From assembly GCA_023460575.1 (NCBI GenBank), contig JAEWPQ010000056.1, positions 8,216 through 72,215 on the forward strand: a DNA stretch of 64,000 nucleotides. Direction: 5' to 3'. Numbering within the stretch: position 1 is the stretch's first letter; the number at the start of each line of letters is the position of its first letter. Position numbers and translations under genes: made by a program. This DNA is from Bacillota bacterium (lineage in GTDB: Bacteria > Bacillota > Clostridia > Lachnospirales > Lachnospiraceae). The notes under the pieces were generated by a model. The model was not told the DNA's origin. It saw nothing but the letters and a program-made list of their open reading frames with translations, and did no database searches. Positions 34,318 through 43,967 of this stretch are shown here, piece after piece.

Positions 34318-35403
34318 ATGATTTATCGGTGTTTTATCACATTAAGCCACAAGGATTATATCAGGAATGGTATACTTAACTCTCAGAATTCTTCATATCA
34401 GATTCAGATTATTGCAGAAAATCTTCAGATACCCTGGGCAGTGGATATCAGTGAAGACGGCAGGATGTTCTTTACGGAGCGCAGCGGGAACCTGCGTGTA
34501 ATAGAAAACTGGACATTAAATCCCGTGCCGGTGTATACATTCGGCCCACCTTTTGTCAGTACCGGAGAGGGCGGGCTTATGGGGCTTGCTTTGGACAGGG
34601 ATTTTCTTTCAAACGGATATATCTATCTTATGTATACCTATAATAAAAACGGTGGACTTTACAGCCGTGTGGTACGCATGCGCATTGAGGGGAATACCGC
34701 ATTTGGGGAGGAGATTCTTTTGGACAGAATTCCGGCAGGCCGGTTCCATAACGGAGGAAGGATAAAAATTGGTCCCGACGGTTACTTATATATAGCTGCC
34801 GGAGATGCCGGTAACCGTGATCTTGCACAGGATATAAACAGTCTGGCAGGTAAAATCCTGCGGATTGGGACAGATGGAAGTATCCCGCCTGATAACCCCT
34901 TTCAAGGTTCACCGGTTTATGCCCTGGGACTCAGAAATCCGCAGGGCCTGGCCTGGAATGACAGAAATGTACTATATGCATCGGATCATGGAGAAACAGC
35001 TCATGATGAAATTAATATCATACTGCCGGGCGGCAACTATGGCTGGCCTTTGGTTACTGGTGACGAGGAAATGCAGGGATATGGTTTTATAAATCCTGTC
35101 ATACAAAGCGGGAATGATACCTGGGCCCCTGCGGGAATGGTCTTCGTAACCGGTGGTCCCCGGAAGGGGCAGCTTATGGTATCAACACTCCGGGGTAGTG
35201 TGCTCCTGGCAATCACGTTCGACGATTCCGGGACACAAGTAGTTAATATGGAACGGTTATTGCAGGATGATTACGGACGGTTAAGGGAAGCCTATGAGTC
35301 AGGGGACGGTTCCATATATCTTACTACCAGCAACATGGATGGCAGGGGGCTTCCCAATCCCCGGGATGATAAAATCATCAGGCTGGTACCCCGCATGCAA
35401 TAA
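34318..35403 (+). CDS. PQQ-dependent sugar dehydrogenase-like beta-propeller (GSDH family)
   Basis: ATG 34318 is preferred (AAGGAAG upstream) over 34288. The 361-residue protein has GSDH/YliI family blocks: PWAVDISEDGRMFFTERSG, GRFHNGGRIKIGPDG with YLYIAAGDAGN, YALGLRNPQGLAW, and DHGETAHDEINI with GGNYGWP. Six propeller blades are expected. Relatives oxidise aldose sugars with PQQ and are periplasmic. This one has no signal peptide and no PQQ biosynthesis genes are visible, so it may use another cofactor or have another role. It is convergent with the holin-like gene at 35414. Confidence 0.87.
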   Translation: MIYRCFITLSHKDYIRNGILNSQNSSYQIQIIAENLQIPWAVDISEDGRMFFTERSGNLRVIENWTLNPVPVYTFGPPFVSTGEGGLMGLALDRDFLSNGYIYLMYTYNKNGGLYSRVVRMRIEGNTAFGEEILLDRIPAGRFHNGGRIKIGPDGYLYIAAGDAGNRDLAQDINSLAGKILRIGTDGSIPPDNPFQGSPVYALGLRNPQGLAWNDRNVLYASDHGETAHDEINIILPGGNYGWPLVTGDEEMQGYGFINPVIQSGNDTWAPAGMVFVTGGPRKGQLMVSTLRGSVLLAITFDDSGTQVVNMERLLQDDYGRLREAYESGDGSIYLTTSNMDGRGLPNPRDDKIIRLVPRMQ

Positions 35404-35413
35404 CGGAATTACC

Positions 35414-35752
35414 TTACTTACTTTTATCGCTGAGTATATGCTGCAAGATTGCTATAATAAATGCGGCAAGTAAGGAATTTAGGAAACCACCCATATTCAC
35501 ACTGGATACAAAACTGTCTGCTATCATAATGGTCCAGGCATTTACAACAAAAGTAAACAACCCGAAGGTTACAATACTAAAAGGCAATGTAAGCAGCAGA
35601 ACCAAAGGTTTTATAAACAAGTTAACCACTAATAATACCAAGCCTAAAACAAGCAGGGCAGGGATGCTATGAATCGTAATCGTATCAATAGCCATGGATA
35701 ACAGATAGATTGTTGCAACAATGGATAAATATTTCGATAAAAGTTTAGACAT
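35414..35752 (-). CDS. Phage_holin_4_2/YvlD-like membrane protein
   Basis: The 112-residue protein has four hydrophobic helices and the pattern SIPALLVLGLVLLVVNLFIKP and NAWTIMIADSF of Phage_holin_4_2 (YvlD) proteins. Despite the family name, it is a chromosomal envelope-stress-type protein: its neighbours are DUF2089 and SHOCT-like genes, not phage genes. It is the last gene of a minus-strand operon of four. Confidence 0.82.
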   Translation of the reverse strand: MSKLLSKYLSIVATIYLLSMAIDTITIHSIPALLVLGLVLLVVNLFIKPLVLLLTLPFSIVTFGLFTFVVNAWTIMIADSFVSSVNMGGFLNSLLAAFIIAILQHILSDKSK

Positions 35753-35773
35753 AGTACCTCCATAGAAGAAGTG

Positions 35774-36085
35774 TTATCTGATTTTAACAGATACTTTAAC
35801 ATTTTTAACGTCAACATTTACAAGTTCATAGGATTCGCTGCAAACCAGCGAATCCATCATATTGATCAACGCTTTCGTCAATGATCTCAATGTATGAACC
35901 GAGTAGGAAGAAGAGCTTGTTAACTGCTGCTTAGGCACAAAGAAGCATACCACATCAAATATGTCCATTACACAATCCAGCAGTTCCCCGAAAGCATACA
36001 AAGATATGGGTAAATTAAGATAGAAATGCTTACCGCCACTAGTATTCACTTTAACCCATAAGATGGGGAATATTCTAGTCAACAT
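35774..36085 (-). CDS. Conserved hypothetical protein of the DUF2089 envelope operon
   Basis: The 103-residue protein starts inside the last codons of the preceding gene (11-nt overlap), so its translation is coupled. It begins MLTRIFPILWVKVNTSGGKH and has a small hydrophobic middle (VMDIFDVVCFFVP). No enzymatic motif is visible. In Lachnospiraceae such a protein regularly sits between the SHOCT-like gene and the YvlD-like gene. Function unknown; partnership with its neighbours is inferred. Confidence 0.65.
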   Translation of the reverse strand: MLTRIFPILWVKVNTSGGKHFYLNLPISLYAFGELLDCVMDIFDVVCFFVPKQQLTSSSSYSVHTLRSLTKALINMMDSLVCSESYELVNVDVKNVKVSVKIR

Positions 36086-36518
36086 AAACCTTCACCATAA
36101 TCATCGACTTACTGGCCTCATCCCATGTTTCCACATCCACGATGCTGGGGTCATCCAGGGTGCCGTTGATGATTTCCTCAATGATCTTTGCAAAATCAAT
36201 ACTTGAGATATTGACACCTTTTGTTTCCATATTTCTGCGGGCATCTTCCGGTATAATAGCTGTCATCTTATCAGCAATTTCTCCAATGGTAGTTAACAGC
36301 CTTAAGGGAACATTGACATTAACGTTCACAGCCTTATTGTCAGATGTAACTCTGACTTTTAAAAATTTATACTTGTGGTTAGCAGTACCTATGATTGCGG
36401 TTGTCTGCCCGGGAGCAGATTCATTTGTAACATTCAGTGCATCTAATAACTCCATCCCTTCAGCAGCTGTGATCAGTCCTTTTTCAATCATTTCTAATAT
36501 TTTTTGTTGTTCACTCAT
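36075..36518 (-). CDS. SHOCT-like/YvlB-N-type protein
   Basis: ATG 36518 has GGGAGG upstream; the longer frame to 36575 has no site. The 147-residue protein starts with a SHOCT-like helical pair (KILEMIEKGLITAAEGMELL). A beta-rich domain with FLKVRVTSDNKAVNVNVNVP follows, similar to the N-terminus of YvlB-type DUF4097 proteins. Such proteins belong to the LiaX/YvlB envelope-stress group. It is second in the operon behind the DUF2089 gene. Confidence 0.75.
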   Translation of the reverse strand: MSEQQKILEMIEKGLITAAEGMELLDALNVTNESAPGQTTAIIGTANHKYKFLKVRVTSDNKAVNVNVNVPLRLLTTIGEIADKMTAIIPEDARRNMETKGVNISSIDFAKIIEEIINGTLDDPSIVDVETWDEASKSMIMVKVYVD

Positions 36519-36603
36519 GATAAAACCTCCCTTATATAATATGATACTTTTTTGATTCAGATTAATAGCACTCATGCCATTACTTACTGTTATATCTGGC
36601 CGC

Positions 36604-36993
36604 TTATAAATTCTTTAGCTTTTCCGTCGCTTCTTTTGGGGTGATTTCCCCTTTGGATAGTTGATCAAGGATTACATTTCTGGTATTCACTTTGTCGTTG
36701 TTCTCTTTTAAAGTTTCTTTAGCAGGAACCTCATAACCAAGGCCTCTGATCACCGAGTCGAGCTTCCCCCGGACTGTTGGATAGGAGATACCCAGTTCTT
36801 TTTCCACATCCTTGATATTACCTCTGCATTTGATGAATACTTTTATAAATTCAAGATCCTCCTCAGGAAGACGGCAAAATTCACAGGGCTGGAAATCACC
36901 TTCTATGGTAGTGGTGCATTTGGGACAGTTTAATTTTGTTATGGAAAGTTTCTCTCCGCAGACTGGACATTTTCCAGGAGCTTTGTATTTCAT
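36604..36993 (-). CDS. DUF2089 family regulator-like protein
   Basis: ATG 36993 has AGAGGG 8 nt upstream; a GTG at 37002 is a weaker alternative. The 129-residue protein has two zinc-knuckle Cys pairs (GKCPVCGE, LNCPKCTT, plus QPCEFC). An HTH-like segment (VEKELGISYPTVRGKLDSVI) and a C-terminal SHOCT-like helix pair (LSKGEITPKEATEKL) follow. It probably regulates the downstream envelope genes with which it shares the SHOCT-like element. First gene of the operon; AT-rich promoter DNA precedes it. Confidence 0.85.
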   Translation of the reverse strand: MKYKAPGKCPVCGEKLSITKLNCPKCTTTIEGDFQPCEFCRLPEEDLEFIKVFIKCRGNIKDVEKELGISYPTVRGKLDSVIRGLGYEVPAKETLKENNDKVNTRNVILDQLSKGEITPKEATEKLKNL

Positions 36994-37230
36994 TTTCGAC
37001 ACCCTCTTTCTGTTCTTTCTGTTACAATATACTACTGACGTTAAATAATGTCAATATAAAGATTAATAATATTGATTTAAAAATGAAAATATTTAATATT
37101 AAAATTAATATATTTAATTATAGTATATGTGAATTTGCAGAGATAGTTATTTAAACACCTGGGATCAGTACTATTTTTACCAGTTAACCTTTATTAAGTC
37201 AGATTAAACAAGTATTATGACTGAAGGTAA

Positions 37231-37259
37231 TTGTCTATTTTCGAATCCAATGTTATGAT
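37231..37259 (+). promoter_or_regulatory. Promoter of the LytS-like kinase gene
   Basis: TTGTCT (37231-37236), a 17-bp spacer and TATGAT (37254-37259); the start codon is 31 nt downstream with AAGGAG. Confidence 0.6.
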
Positions 37260-37289
37260 AAGTTCATCTACATGAAGGAGTGAATTTAA

Positions 37290-38993
37290 ATGGACATGGT
37301 CAGGTTACTATTTACGCTATTGCTTTTATCCTCGGTTATCTGCGCCTTTTTGCTGATTAGATATGCAAGCAAGCGATGCAGTATGCCGGGCGCCGGATAC
37401 TTTATCCTGTTGCTTGTGGCAACCGTTGTCAGCAATTTTTCCTATATGGCAGAAATCAATTCGCTAACACTGTCTGCGGCATTGTTCTGGTTCTATATCC
37501 AGCATTTCTCCATGCCTTTACAGCATTATTTCTGGATGATGCTGAGTCTTGAATATTCGGAGGTGCCGAAAGAGATTGTCCGAAAGGCGAAATACATAGG
37601 AATGTTGCACCCTGCCTTATATTATCTTGTTTTTTTCACCAATCACCTCCACCATCAGTACATATCCTCTTACAACTTCGTAAGTAACGGTCACTTTTGG
37701 GTCATCTTTTCCACAAAAGAACCGTTATACATGCTGATGGTAGCATCCGGGACACTGATTGGAGTCATATCCATGTTCTTTTATATCTGGGGGCTGATGC
37801 GATCTCCCCGGCTTCACCGGTACGGTTATTTTATCATGATAATAGCTTCTGTCATACCATGGATTACGGTGTACCTGATTGCAACAAATACGAATTATCT
37901 GGGCATTGACTACTTTCCTGTGGTTTCCATCATCTCTGGCATTTTATATATGCTGGGGATTTTCAAATTCCGAATCTTTAATACCATACCCATTGCAACT
38001 GCAATCGTATTCAGGCGGTCAAAGGAAGGCGTTATTATTGTTGATCTGGCAGACCAGATTGTTGATGCCAATGACTCTATCACAAAACTTTATCCCGATC
38101 TAAAGGATCGGCTTCATCATTATACCCTCCGTCTGTTTATAAAAAACCACCCGGAATTGAGTGGCATATATGGGGAAAGCCCGGTATTTACTTACAGCCT
38201 GACAGATGAAAACACACAGAGACACTACCAGGCAGAGGTAACCAAGGTCATGACCGATGATGCTCTTGAAATAGGAAAGGTTCTTACCATCACAGATATC
38301 ACCTTGTTTGTAGAAAAACAAAAGAGTTTGGAAAACATTGTCTCCAGGGCCATTGATCAGGCAGAAACCAGTGAGCTTTCTTTTTTACAGGCCCAGATCA
38401 AGCCACATTTTCTTAACAATACGCTCAGCGTCATAGGCTCCATGATCACAAGAAATCCTAACGAGGCAAAAGCGCTCATTGCCGAGTTGGGGGAGCATCT
38501 TGCAAACTGCTATTATTTTGACAGCAATTCCCCCATGGTTCTGTTGGAAAAGGAACTGGAAAGCGTCCATACCTATGTATCTATCGAAAAGGCACGATTC
38601 CGGGAACGGCTTTGTTTTCATATGGAGTATGATCCTGTTCCTCCTATCTTTATTCCAAGACTGGTGCTTCAGCCGTTGGTGGAAAATGCCCTTCGTCATG
38701 GTATTCTAAAAAAAGCCGGTATGGGAAACGTCTGGCTTACCATCCGTGCAGAAGGTAACGGGTTCCTGTTCGAGGTCAGGGACGATGGAGTGGGAATAAG
38801 CGAAGAAAAACTCAGCACATTGCTCTGCAGTACAGATGCCCATCATAGTATCGGTCTGTCCAACATCCACAGACGGCTGATGAAGCATTATGGACAGGGG
38901 CTTATAATTACCAGCGAGCCGGGATCCGGAACAAAGGTCGTTTTCTTTATATATGATACAACTCTTTCAGAAAGGGGGCTGCATAATGATTAA
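37290..38993 (+). CDS. Histidine kinase with 7TM sensor, LytS/YehU-type catalytic half
   Basis: The 567-residue kinase has seven N-terminal membrane helices (residues 1-235), with no large outer loop, as in the HisKA_7TM sensor. Residues about 250-345 form a PAS-like domain (KVMTDDALEIGKVLTITDI). The dimerisation site is SFLQAQIKPHFLNNTLSVIG with His near residue 373, of the His_kinase (LytS) type. An HATPase domain (about 450-560) follows with LVENALRHG, DDGVGI and GLSNIHRRL. It overlaps its regulator by 8 nt. The 7TM sensor probably reads a membrane-associated or hydrophobic signal. Confidence 0.9.
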   Translation: MDMVRLLFTLLLLSSVICAFLLIRYASKRCSMPGAGYFILLLVATVVSNFSYMAEINSLTLSAALFWFYIQHFSMPLQHYFWMMLSLEYSEVPKEIVRKAKYIGMLHPALYYLVFFTNHLHHQYISSYNFVSNGHFWVIFSTKEPLYMLMVASGTLIGVISMFFYIWGLMRSPRLHRYGYFIMIIASVIPWITVYLIATNTNYLGIDYFPVVSIISGILYMLGIFKFRIFNTIPIATAIVFRRSKEGVIIVDLADQIVDANDSITKLYPDLKDRLHHYTLRLFIKNHPELSGIYGESPVFTYSLTDENTQRHYQAEVTKVMTDDALEIGKVLTITDITLFVEKQKSLENIVSRAIDQAETSELSFLQAQIKPHFLNNTLSVIGSMITRNPNEAKALIAELGEHLANCYYFDSNSPMVLLEKELESVHTYVSIEKARFRERLCFHMEYDPVPPIFIPRLVLQPLVENALRHGILKKAGMGNVWLTIRAEGNGFLFEVRDDGVGISEEKLSTLLCSTDAHHSIGLSNIHRRLMKHYGQGLIITSEPGSGTKVVFFIYDTTLSERGLHND

Positions 38994-39627
38994 GACAATT
39001 GTCCTGGATGATGAATGGTACAACCTTGAGGAGGTTTGTGAACTGGTTGAGAAAACCGGTTTTATGCAGGTGTCAGGAAAATATATGAATCCCATTCAAG
39101 CGTTAGAGGATGCTGCCTTCATCTCCTCACAGGTGGCATTTATCGATATTGAAATGCCTGAGATGGATGGTTTAAGCTTTGCAGAAAAGCTGCTTGAAAT
39201 TCAACCAGAAGTTATGATTGTTTTTGTAACAGGATGGAATCATTACGCCGTAAAGGCATTTGAGCTGAACGCTTTGGATTATGTAATGAAGCCAATAAAG
39301 GAAGAACGGTTTTTAAAGCTTGCAGAAAAGATACATACTGAAATCATACGGAAAGAACAGCTTTCCTATGCAGAGCTTATTCTTTCCCTCTATGGAAAAC
39401 CACAGATTTCCCCTGTAATAAAGCGATTGCCGGATATTTCATTAAATGAACGGGAAACACAGGTACTGACTCTGCTGTCAGAGGGGTTAACTCAGCGCGA
39501 AATTGCAGAAAGGTTGTATCTCTCCGTCTCCTCTGTTAAAAAATATCTGTCCAGCATTTATTCAAAGCTTAGTGTTAACAACAAACTCAGTGCCGTACAA
39601 AAAGCAAGGGAGTCAAATATTTTATAA
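38986..39627 (+). CDS. Response regulator, receiver plus LuxR-type HTH
   Basis: ATG 38986 follows AAAGGGGG and overlaps the kinase stop. The 213-residue protein has a receiver domain with DDE, phospho-acceptor Asp54 in FIDIEMPEMDG, Thr in VTGWN and Lys in VMKPIK. A GerE/LuxR HTH (about 148-213) follows, with SLNERETQVLTLLSEG and TQREIAERLYLSVSSVKKYL. The receiver is of the LytR/AgrA type while the output is LuxR-like, an unusual mix. The 1347-residue surface protein 119 nt downstream is a candidate target. Confidence 0.92.
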   Translation: MIKTIVLDDEWYNLEEVCELVEKTGFMQVSGKYMNPIQALEDAAFISSQVAFIDIEMPEMDGLSFAEKLLEIQPEVMIVFVTGWNHYAVKAFELNALDYVMKPIKEERFLKLAEKIHTEIIRKEQLSYAELILSLYGKPQISPVIKRLPDISLNERETQVLTLLSEGLTQREIAERLYLSVSSVKKYLSSIYSKLSVNNKLSAVQKARESNIL

Positions 39628-39746
39628 TTCCGAAAAAGTAGCCATTTAGCCACTGGTACAGAATCAGAAATACTCTTATGATAGCATTAGGTAATTTTAC
39701 CAATTTTAGGAGTGGCCTGATTGGGGCAGTAAAAAAGGAGCTGGCT

Positions 39747-42700
39747 ATGAAAAATATATTAAAAAAAGCAGTCTCCATTGTGCTGGCAGCTTTACTGGCG
39801 GTAAATGGAGGAACTCCACTAGGAGGGATAATAACCAGTGGGGCAGAAACTCAGATCTACCTTGATATCAGTACTGGAGATATAATAATTGATGGGAGTA
39901 CGGTTACTTGTGGATCAGACACAATAACAGCACCGACAAATGATACTGTGTTCAATATCAGTCAATCTGTATCCACTGAAACCGGAAATACCATTACGGT
40001 AAAAAGCGGCAGTAATGTATCTGTTACTATTGAGAATATTAACATTAACGCACCAGCCTGCGCATTTTCTATTGAGAATAATGCTTCGGTCAATCTGACA
40101 CTTAAGGGAGCAAATAAATTAAAAAGTTCTAATTACTATGCGGGGCTGCAGGTACCAAAGACAGCTTCCCTCATCATAACTGAAGAAAGCGGAAATAATT
40201 CTCTGGAAATAACCGGCGGACTCTATGGTGCTGGAATCGGCGGTGCAATCGCCCCAGTCTCTGATAGTGGTATTATAACTGTGAATGGAGGCAGTATTAC
40301 CGCAAACGGCGGGAATGGTGGCGCCGGAATCGGCGGAGGAGGAGACGGAGGAGACGGTACGGTTATTGTCCATGGAGGAAGCATTACTGCATCTGGTTTG
40401 GGAGGTGCTGCAGGAATTGGCGGCGGCAACGGCAACGGCACAGATGGAGGAGACGGTACGGTAACGATTTATGGAGGAAGTATTACCACCACCAGTACCA
40501 TCAGGGGTTCTGGTATTGGTGGTGGCTTAGGCAGCGCGGGCGGCTATTCAGGAGGAGATAGTAATGTAACCATCTATGGAGGTATTATCAATGCTGTTGG
40601 TAATATGGGTGGAACTGGTATTGGCGGCGGCGCAGGCGGAGACGTAGCAGGAGTTGGAGGAATGGGAGGAAAAGGAGGAGATAGTACTGTCGTTATCTAT
40701 AGAGGAATTATTACCGCAAACGGAATTGGCGGCGGAATTGGCGGAACTGGCGGCAGAGGTGACTTGGGCAGCGACGGAGGTACGGGCGGCGGCAGCAACA
40801 TCACTATCTATGGAGGAAGTATTGCAGCAGCCGGTATTGTCGGCGGTGGTATGGGCGGTAATGGCGGCATTGGAGATCTCTACATGGGTGGTAATGGTGG
40901 CACTAGCGGCAGCAGCAGTATCACTATTAATGGAGGAAACATTTCAGCAAACGGTGATATCGGGAGCGGCATGGGTGGCATGGGTGGAGTTGGCTTCAGC
41001 TGTCCCAACGGTTATAACGGCAGTCTTGGCAGCATCACTGTTACTATTAACGGTGGATCAATTAACGGAACGATACAAGGCACTCCTAAAAATAGTAATA
41101 ACAGTGATTTACTTCAAACCATTGTTACTTTAACAGACAGCAGCAGCTCTCCGGTCAAGGATTCACAAATAATATCACTAGTAAGTGATCCGTTATACGA
41201 CTATGGTATAAAAGATGTAAAAACGGACAACAACGGTAAAATTTATCTTTACCTTCCTGCAGACACTGCCGTTACAAAAGCTGATACCTTTACTAATACC
41301 TTTGCGGGCTATGTACAGTCTGGATCCTCAGACACATTGACAGATCTAAGGGTAACAGGTGTAACTCCCTGTGATTCTAATACGCTTATTAACGGTGATC
41401 TTACCATTATTTTTAATAAGGATATGGATCCGGAACCCGGTAGTGTATCACTGATAAAGAGTGACAATACCCAAGTTACTCTGGATAAAATGAAAGGTAT
41501 ATGGAAGGATAGTAAAACCTACTTAATCCCATACACCGGCCTTAACTATGGAACTGCTTACACTGTGAATATTTCAGGTTTTAAAGATGCAGGCAGTGTG
41601 ATAATGATGTCTGACAGCACTCACATCCTTACAACCGAGCCTGATCCAGCTCTGCCCTCGGTTTCTCCGGATAGCCTGACCATACCCAAAGGATCTTCCG
41701 CAGAATTAACCGTATCCTTTGGTCAGGGAAGCAAGGCGGCCACTATGGCATGGATCGAGTCAGATGATAACAGTGTTATATCAATAAGAAAACTTAAGAG
41801 TGCAACACCCAGCCAGGCCATTGCAGCAACCCCAGGCATAGCAACCCCCAGTATAGCAACCCCCAGCGCAGCTGCACCAAATACTGCCAGTAAGGCTACA
41901 CCCAGCAGTGCCGAAAAGGCTACACCCAGTCAGGCAGGAACACAGATATTGAAGCTGACTTCCCCCGGCAGCATTCTGGTAACAGGAAAGGATACTGGTG
42001 ACGCTTACCTTACCATAATCTTTAATGATGGGGAACAGACATCCACTACCATTCCAGTGTCCGTTCTGCTCCCTGCCCCTGCCTGGCCTTCCAAAAGCAT
42101 TCTGACTGCTTCTGGTATTACTGATACGGAAGCTACCCTGACCTGGACAGGTGCCAATGATAATACAGAGATTTCTGGTTATAAGATCTATCAGGATGGG
42201 GAACTCATTGGTTTGACGGATGCAAGCATATCCAGCTATACGGTAGAAGGACTGTCTCCTTCAACTCAGTATCACTTTCAGGTGCAGGCGGGAAATGATG
42301 ACGATGTCTGGACGATAGATGGTCCTTCCCTTGTAGTCACCACCTTATCCTCTGATTACTCAGATTCTGACGGAAGAGACTATGAGAGTCATACATCAGA
42401 TAATACAGCTCCGGTTAATGTATCCGCCGCATTGAACGCTGTTTCTGCTCAGAATGGGCAGGCCTCCACAATTGTTTCTAAGCAGATTATAGAGGAACTG
42501 ATAGCAAGTGCCATAGAAAAGGCCCGCAACCAGGGAAAGGCAGCAGACCATATAGGAATCTCCTTAAACATTGGGACATTGGCAGGGACCACTGCTTTAA
42601 GCGTCACATTGCCCCAGTCTGTAACCCAACGGCTGGCACAGTCCAGAGTGGAGCAGCTTGAGATTTGTAGCAGTCTCTTTTCAATTGCCTTTGACAGGGA

Positions 42701-43790
42701 ATCTCTGGCTGAGTTTACAAGACAGGTGACCGGGGATTTAACCCTTTCTATTACTCCGGCAGGCAGACTGTCTGGTGGAAGTGGTGCCATAACGGGCCAA
42801 AGACCGGTATTCCATGTGTCACTCAGCTATATGAGGGAGGGGCAGACTGTATTTATTACCAGCCTGGGAAGTGGCCGTGCGCTCCTCTCCATTCCATATG
42901 TTCCAGCGGATGATGAGGAAACGGGCTGTCTTTATGCCGTCTATGTGGACGCTGACAGTAACGTCACCAGGATCTCAGACTCTGTTTATGATGGCAGTAC
43001 AAAAAGCGTCCTCTTTATGACAGATCACTTCTCTGTTTATGGTATTGGTTATACAGAACCTTTAAATAGATATACAGATATTTCATCCCATTGGGCTAAA
43101 GACTATATTGAATACGCGGCAGACAGAGGATACCTTAAGGGAACTACGGATACCACGTTTGAACCAGATGCCCCCATGACTCTTGGAGAATGGAAGGCTT
43201 CACTTGACGCACTGTCAGGAACAGATACGGGCAGCCTGATTGCGGGAGCAGGGGAAAGTCCTGACCAGACAGTTAACAGACAAGAGTCTGCGGTTTTCTT
43301 TCTGAACTTTACCAAATCTTTGGGTCAGATTCTTCCTGCCGCGAGAGAAGTAACAGCATTTCGTGATAATATTAAGATAGACAGTACCTGCGAAGAGGCA
43401 GTAAGTATTATACAGCAGGCGGGAATCATGTCAGGTATGGAAGACAATTGCTTTAAACCGAAGGAAACACTGACCCGGGCCCAGTTTTCTGCTATGGTAT
43501 ACCGTTATGCATGCCGAATGCTGTCCCCGTCTACAGCCCAGGGATTTTCCCTTAATGACAGCGGCCAGTGGATGTTTTTTAAAGAAGGCAGAGCGGTCAA
43601 AGGATGGTATCCTGTGGATGCAGGAGGAAACACCAGATATTACTATTTTGATTCCTGTGCAACCATGGTTACAGGAAAATGGTTAAAGATTAACGGCAAA
43701 TGGTATTATTTCTACTCAGACGGTTTAATGGCAGTAAATACCACCATTGACGGTTATAAAGTAAATGATGATGGGGTCATGGAAGAATAA
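39747..43790 (+). CDS. Large cell-surface protein: beta-helix Gly-rich repeats, FN3, SLH and cell-wall-binding repeats
   Basis: ATG 39747 has AAAAAAGGAG; the frame opens at 39678 but without a site. The 1347-residue protein has a Sec signal (about 1-30), then a carbohydrate-binding/beta-helix-like N-domain (about 35-150). Gly-rich repeats follow (about 155-445, units like GGSITANGGNGGAGIGGG, roughly ten). Next come Big-like segments, an ATPS/ATPG-rich linker (about 685-730, mucin-like), an FN3 domain (about 778-868) and a GP-PF-type region. SLH-like repeats (about 1110-1260, YTDISSHWAKDYIEYAADRG) and choline-binding-like repeats (about 1268-1347, WYPVDAGGNTRYYYF) close it. SLH plus cell-wall repeats imply attachment to secondary wall polymer. 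Probably an adhesin or carbohydrate-binding surface protein. Confidence 0.85.
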   Translation: MKNILKKAVSIVLAALLAVNGGTPLGGIITSGAETQIYLDISTGDIIIDGSTVTCGSDTITAPTNDTVFNISQSVSTETGNTITVKSGSNVSVTIENININAPACAFSIENNASVNLTLKGANKLKSSNYYAGLQVPKTASLIITEESGNNSLEITGGLYGAGIGGAIAPVSDSGIITVNGGSITANGGNGGAGIGGGGDGGDGTVIVHGGSITASGLGGAAGIGGGNGNGTDGGDGTVTIYGGSITTTSTIRGSGIGGGLGSAGGYSGGDSNVTIYGGIINAVGNMGGTGIGGGAGGDVAGVGGMGGKGGDSTVVIYRGIITANGIGGGIGGTGGRGDLGSDGGTGGGSNITIYGGSIAAAGIVGGGMGGNGGIGDLYMGGNGGTSGSSSITINGGNISANGDIGSGMGGMGGVGFSCPNGYNGSLGSITVTINGGSINGTIQGTPKNSNNSDLLQTIVTLTDSSSSPVKDSQIISLVSDPLYDYGIKDVKTDNNGKIYLYLPADTAVTKADTFTNTFAGYVQSGSSDTLTDLRVTGVTPCDSNTLINGDLTIIFNKDMDPEPGSVSLIKSDNTQVTLDKMKGIWKDSKTYLIPYTGLNYGTAYTVNISGFKDAGSVIMMSDSTHILTTEPDPALPSVSPDSLTIPKGSSAELTVSFGQGSKAATMAWIESDDNSVISIRKLKSATPSQAIAATPGIATPSIATPSAAAPNTASKATPSSAEKATPSQAGTQILKLTSPGSILVTGKDTGDAYLTIIFNDGEQTSTTIPVSVLLPAPAWPSKSILTASGITDTEATLTWTGANDNTEISGYKIYQDGELIGLTDASISSYTVEGLSPSTQYHFQVQAGNDDDVWTIDGPSLVVTTLSSDYSDSDGRDYESHTSDNTAPVNVSAALNAVSAQNGQASTIVSKQIIEELIASAIEKARNQGKAADHIGISLNIGTLAGTTALSVTLPQSVTQRLAQSRVEQLEICSSLFSIAFDRESLAEFTRQVTGDLTLSITPAGRLSGGSGAITGQRPVFHVSLSYMREGQTVFITSLGSGRALLSIPYVPADDEETGCLYAVYVDADSNVTRISDSVYDGSTKSVLFMTDHFSVYGIGYTEPLNRYTDISSHWAKDYIEYAADRGYLKGTTDTTFEPDAPMTLGEWKASLDALSGTDTGSLIAGAGESPDQTVNRQESAVFFLNFTKSLGQILPAAREVTAFRDNIKIDSTCEEAVSIIQQAGIMSGMEDNCFKPKETLTRAQFSAMVYRYACRMLSPSTAQGFSLNDSGQWMFFKEGRAVKGWYPVDAGGNTRYYYFDSCATMVTGKWLKINGKWYYFYSDGLMAVNTTIDGYKVNDDGVMEE

Positions 43791-43850
43791 ATAATAGATG
43801 TGCATCTTCAAATAAAATGGGGTATATTATAAACAAAGAAATAAATGGAC

Positions 43851-43889
43851 CGGCCGGACAGTTGTGACAAACTGTCTGGCCGTTTTTTC
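43851..43889 (+). terminator. Terminator after the surface-protein gene
   Basis: CGGCCGGACAGTT (43851-43863) pairs with AACTGTCTGGCCG (43870-43882, one G-U), followed by TTTTTT. Confidence 0.9.
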
Positions 43890-43967
43890 TTTATAAATTC
43901 AATCGTTTTGGATAAAGCAGTATTAACTGGCTGAGTACCAAGTTTAATATAGTTAATTATGATAAGA

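Noticed and set aside
35414..35752. Prophage holin
   Set aside because: The holin-like family name is misleading; the neighbours are chromosomal DUF2089/SHOCT genes and there is no lysin.
40300..41050. Tandem DNA repeats in the surface-protein gene
   Set aside because: They are degenerate coding repeats (Gly-rich units) in one open frame, not a mobile or CRISPR element.
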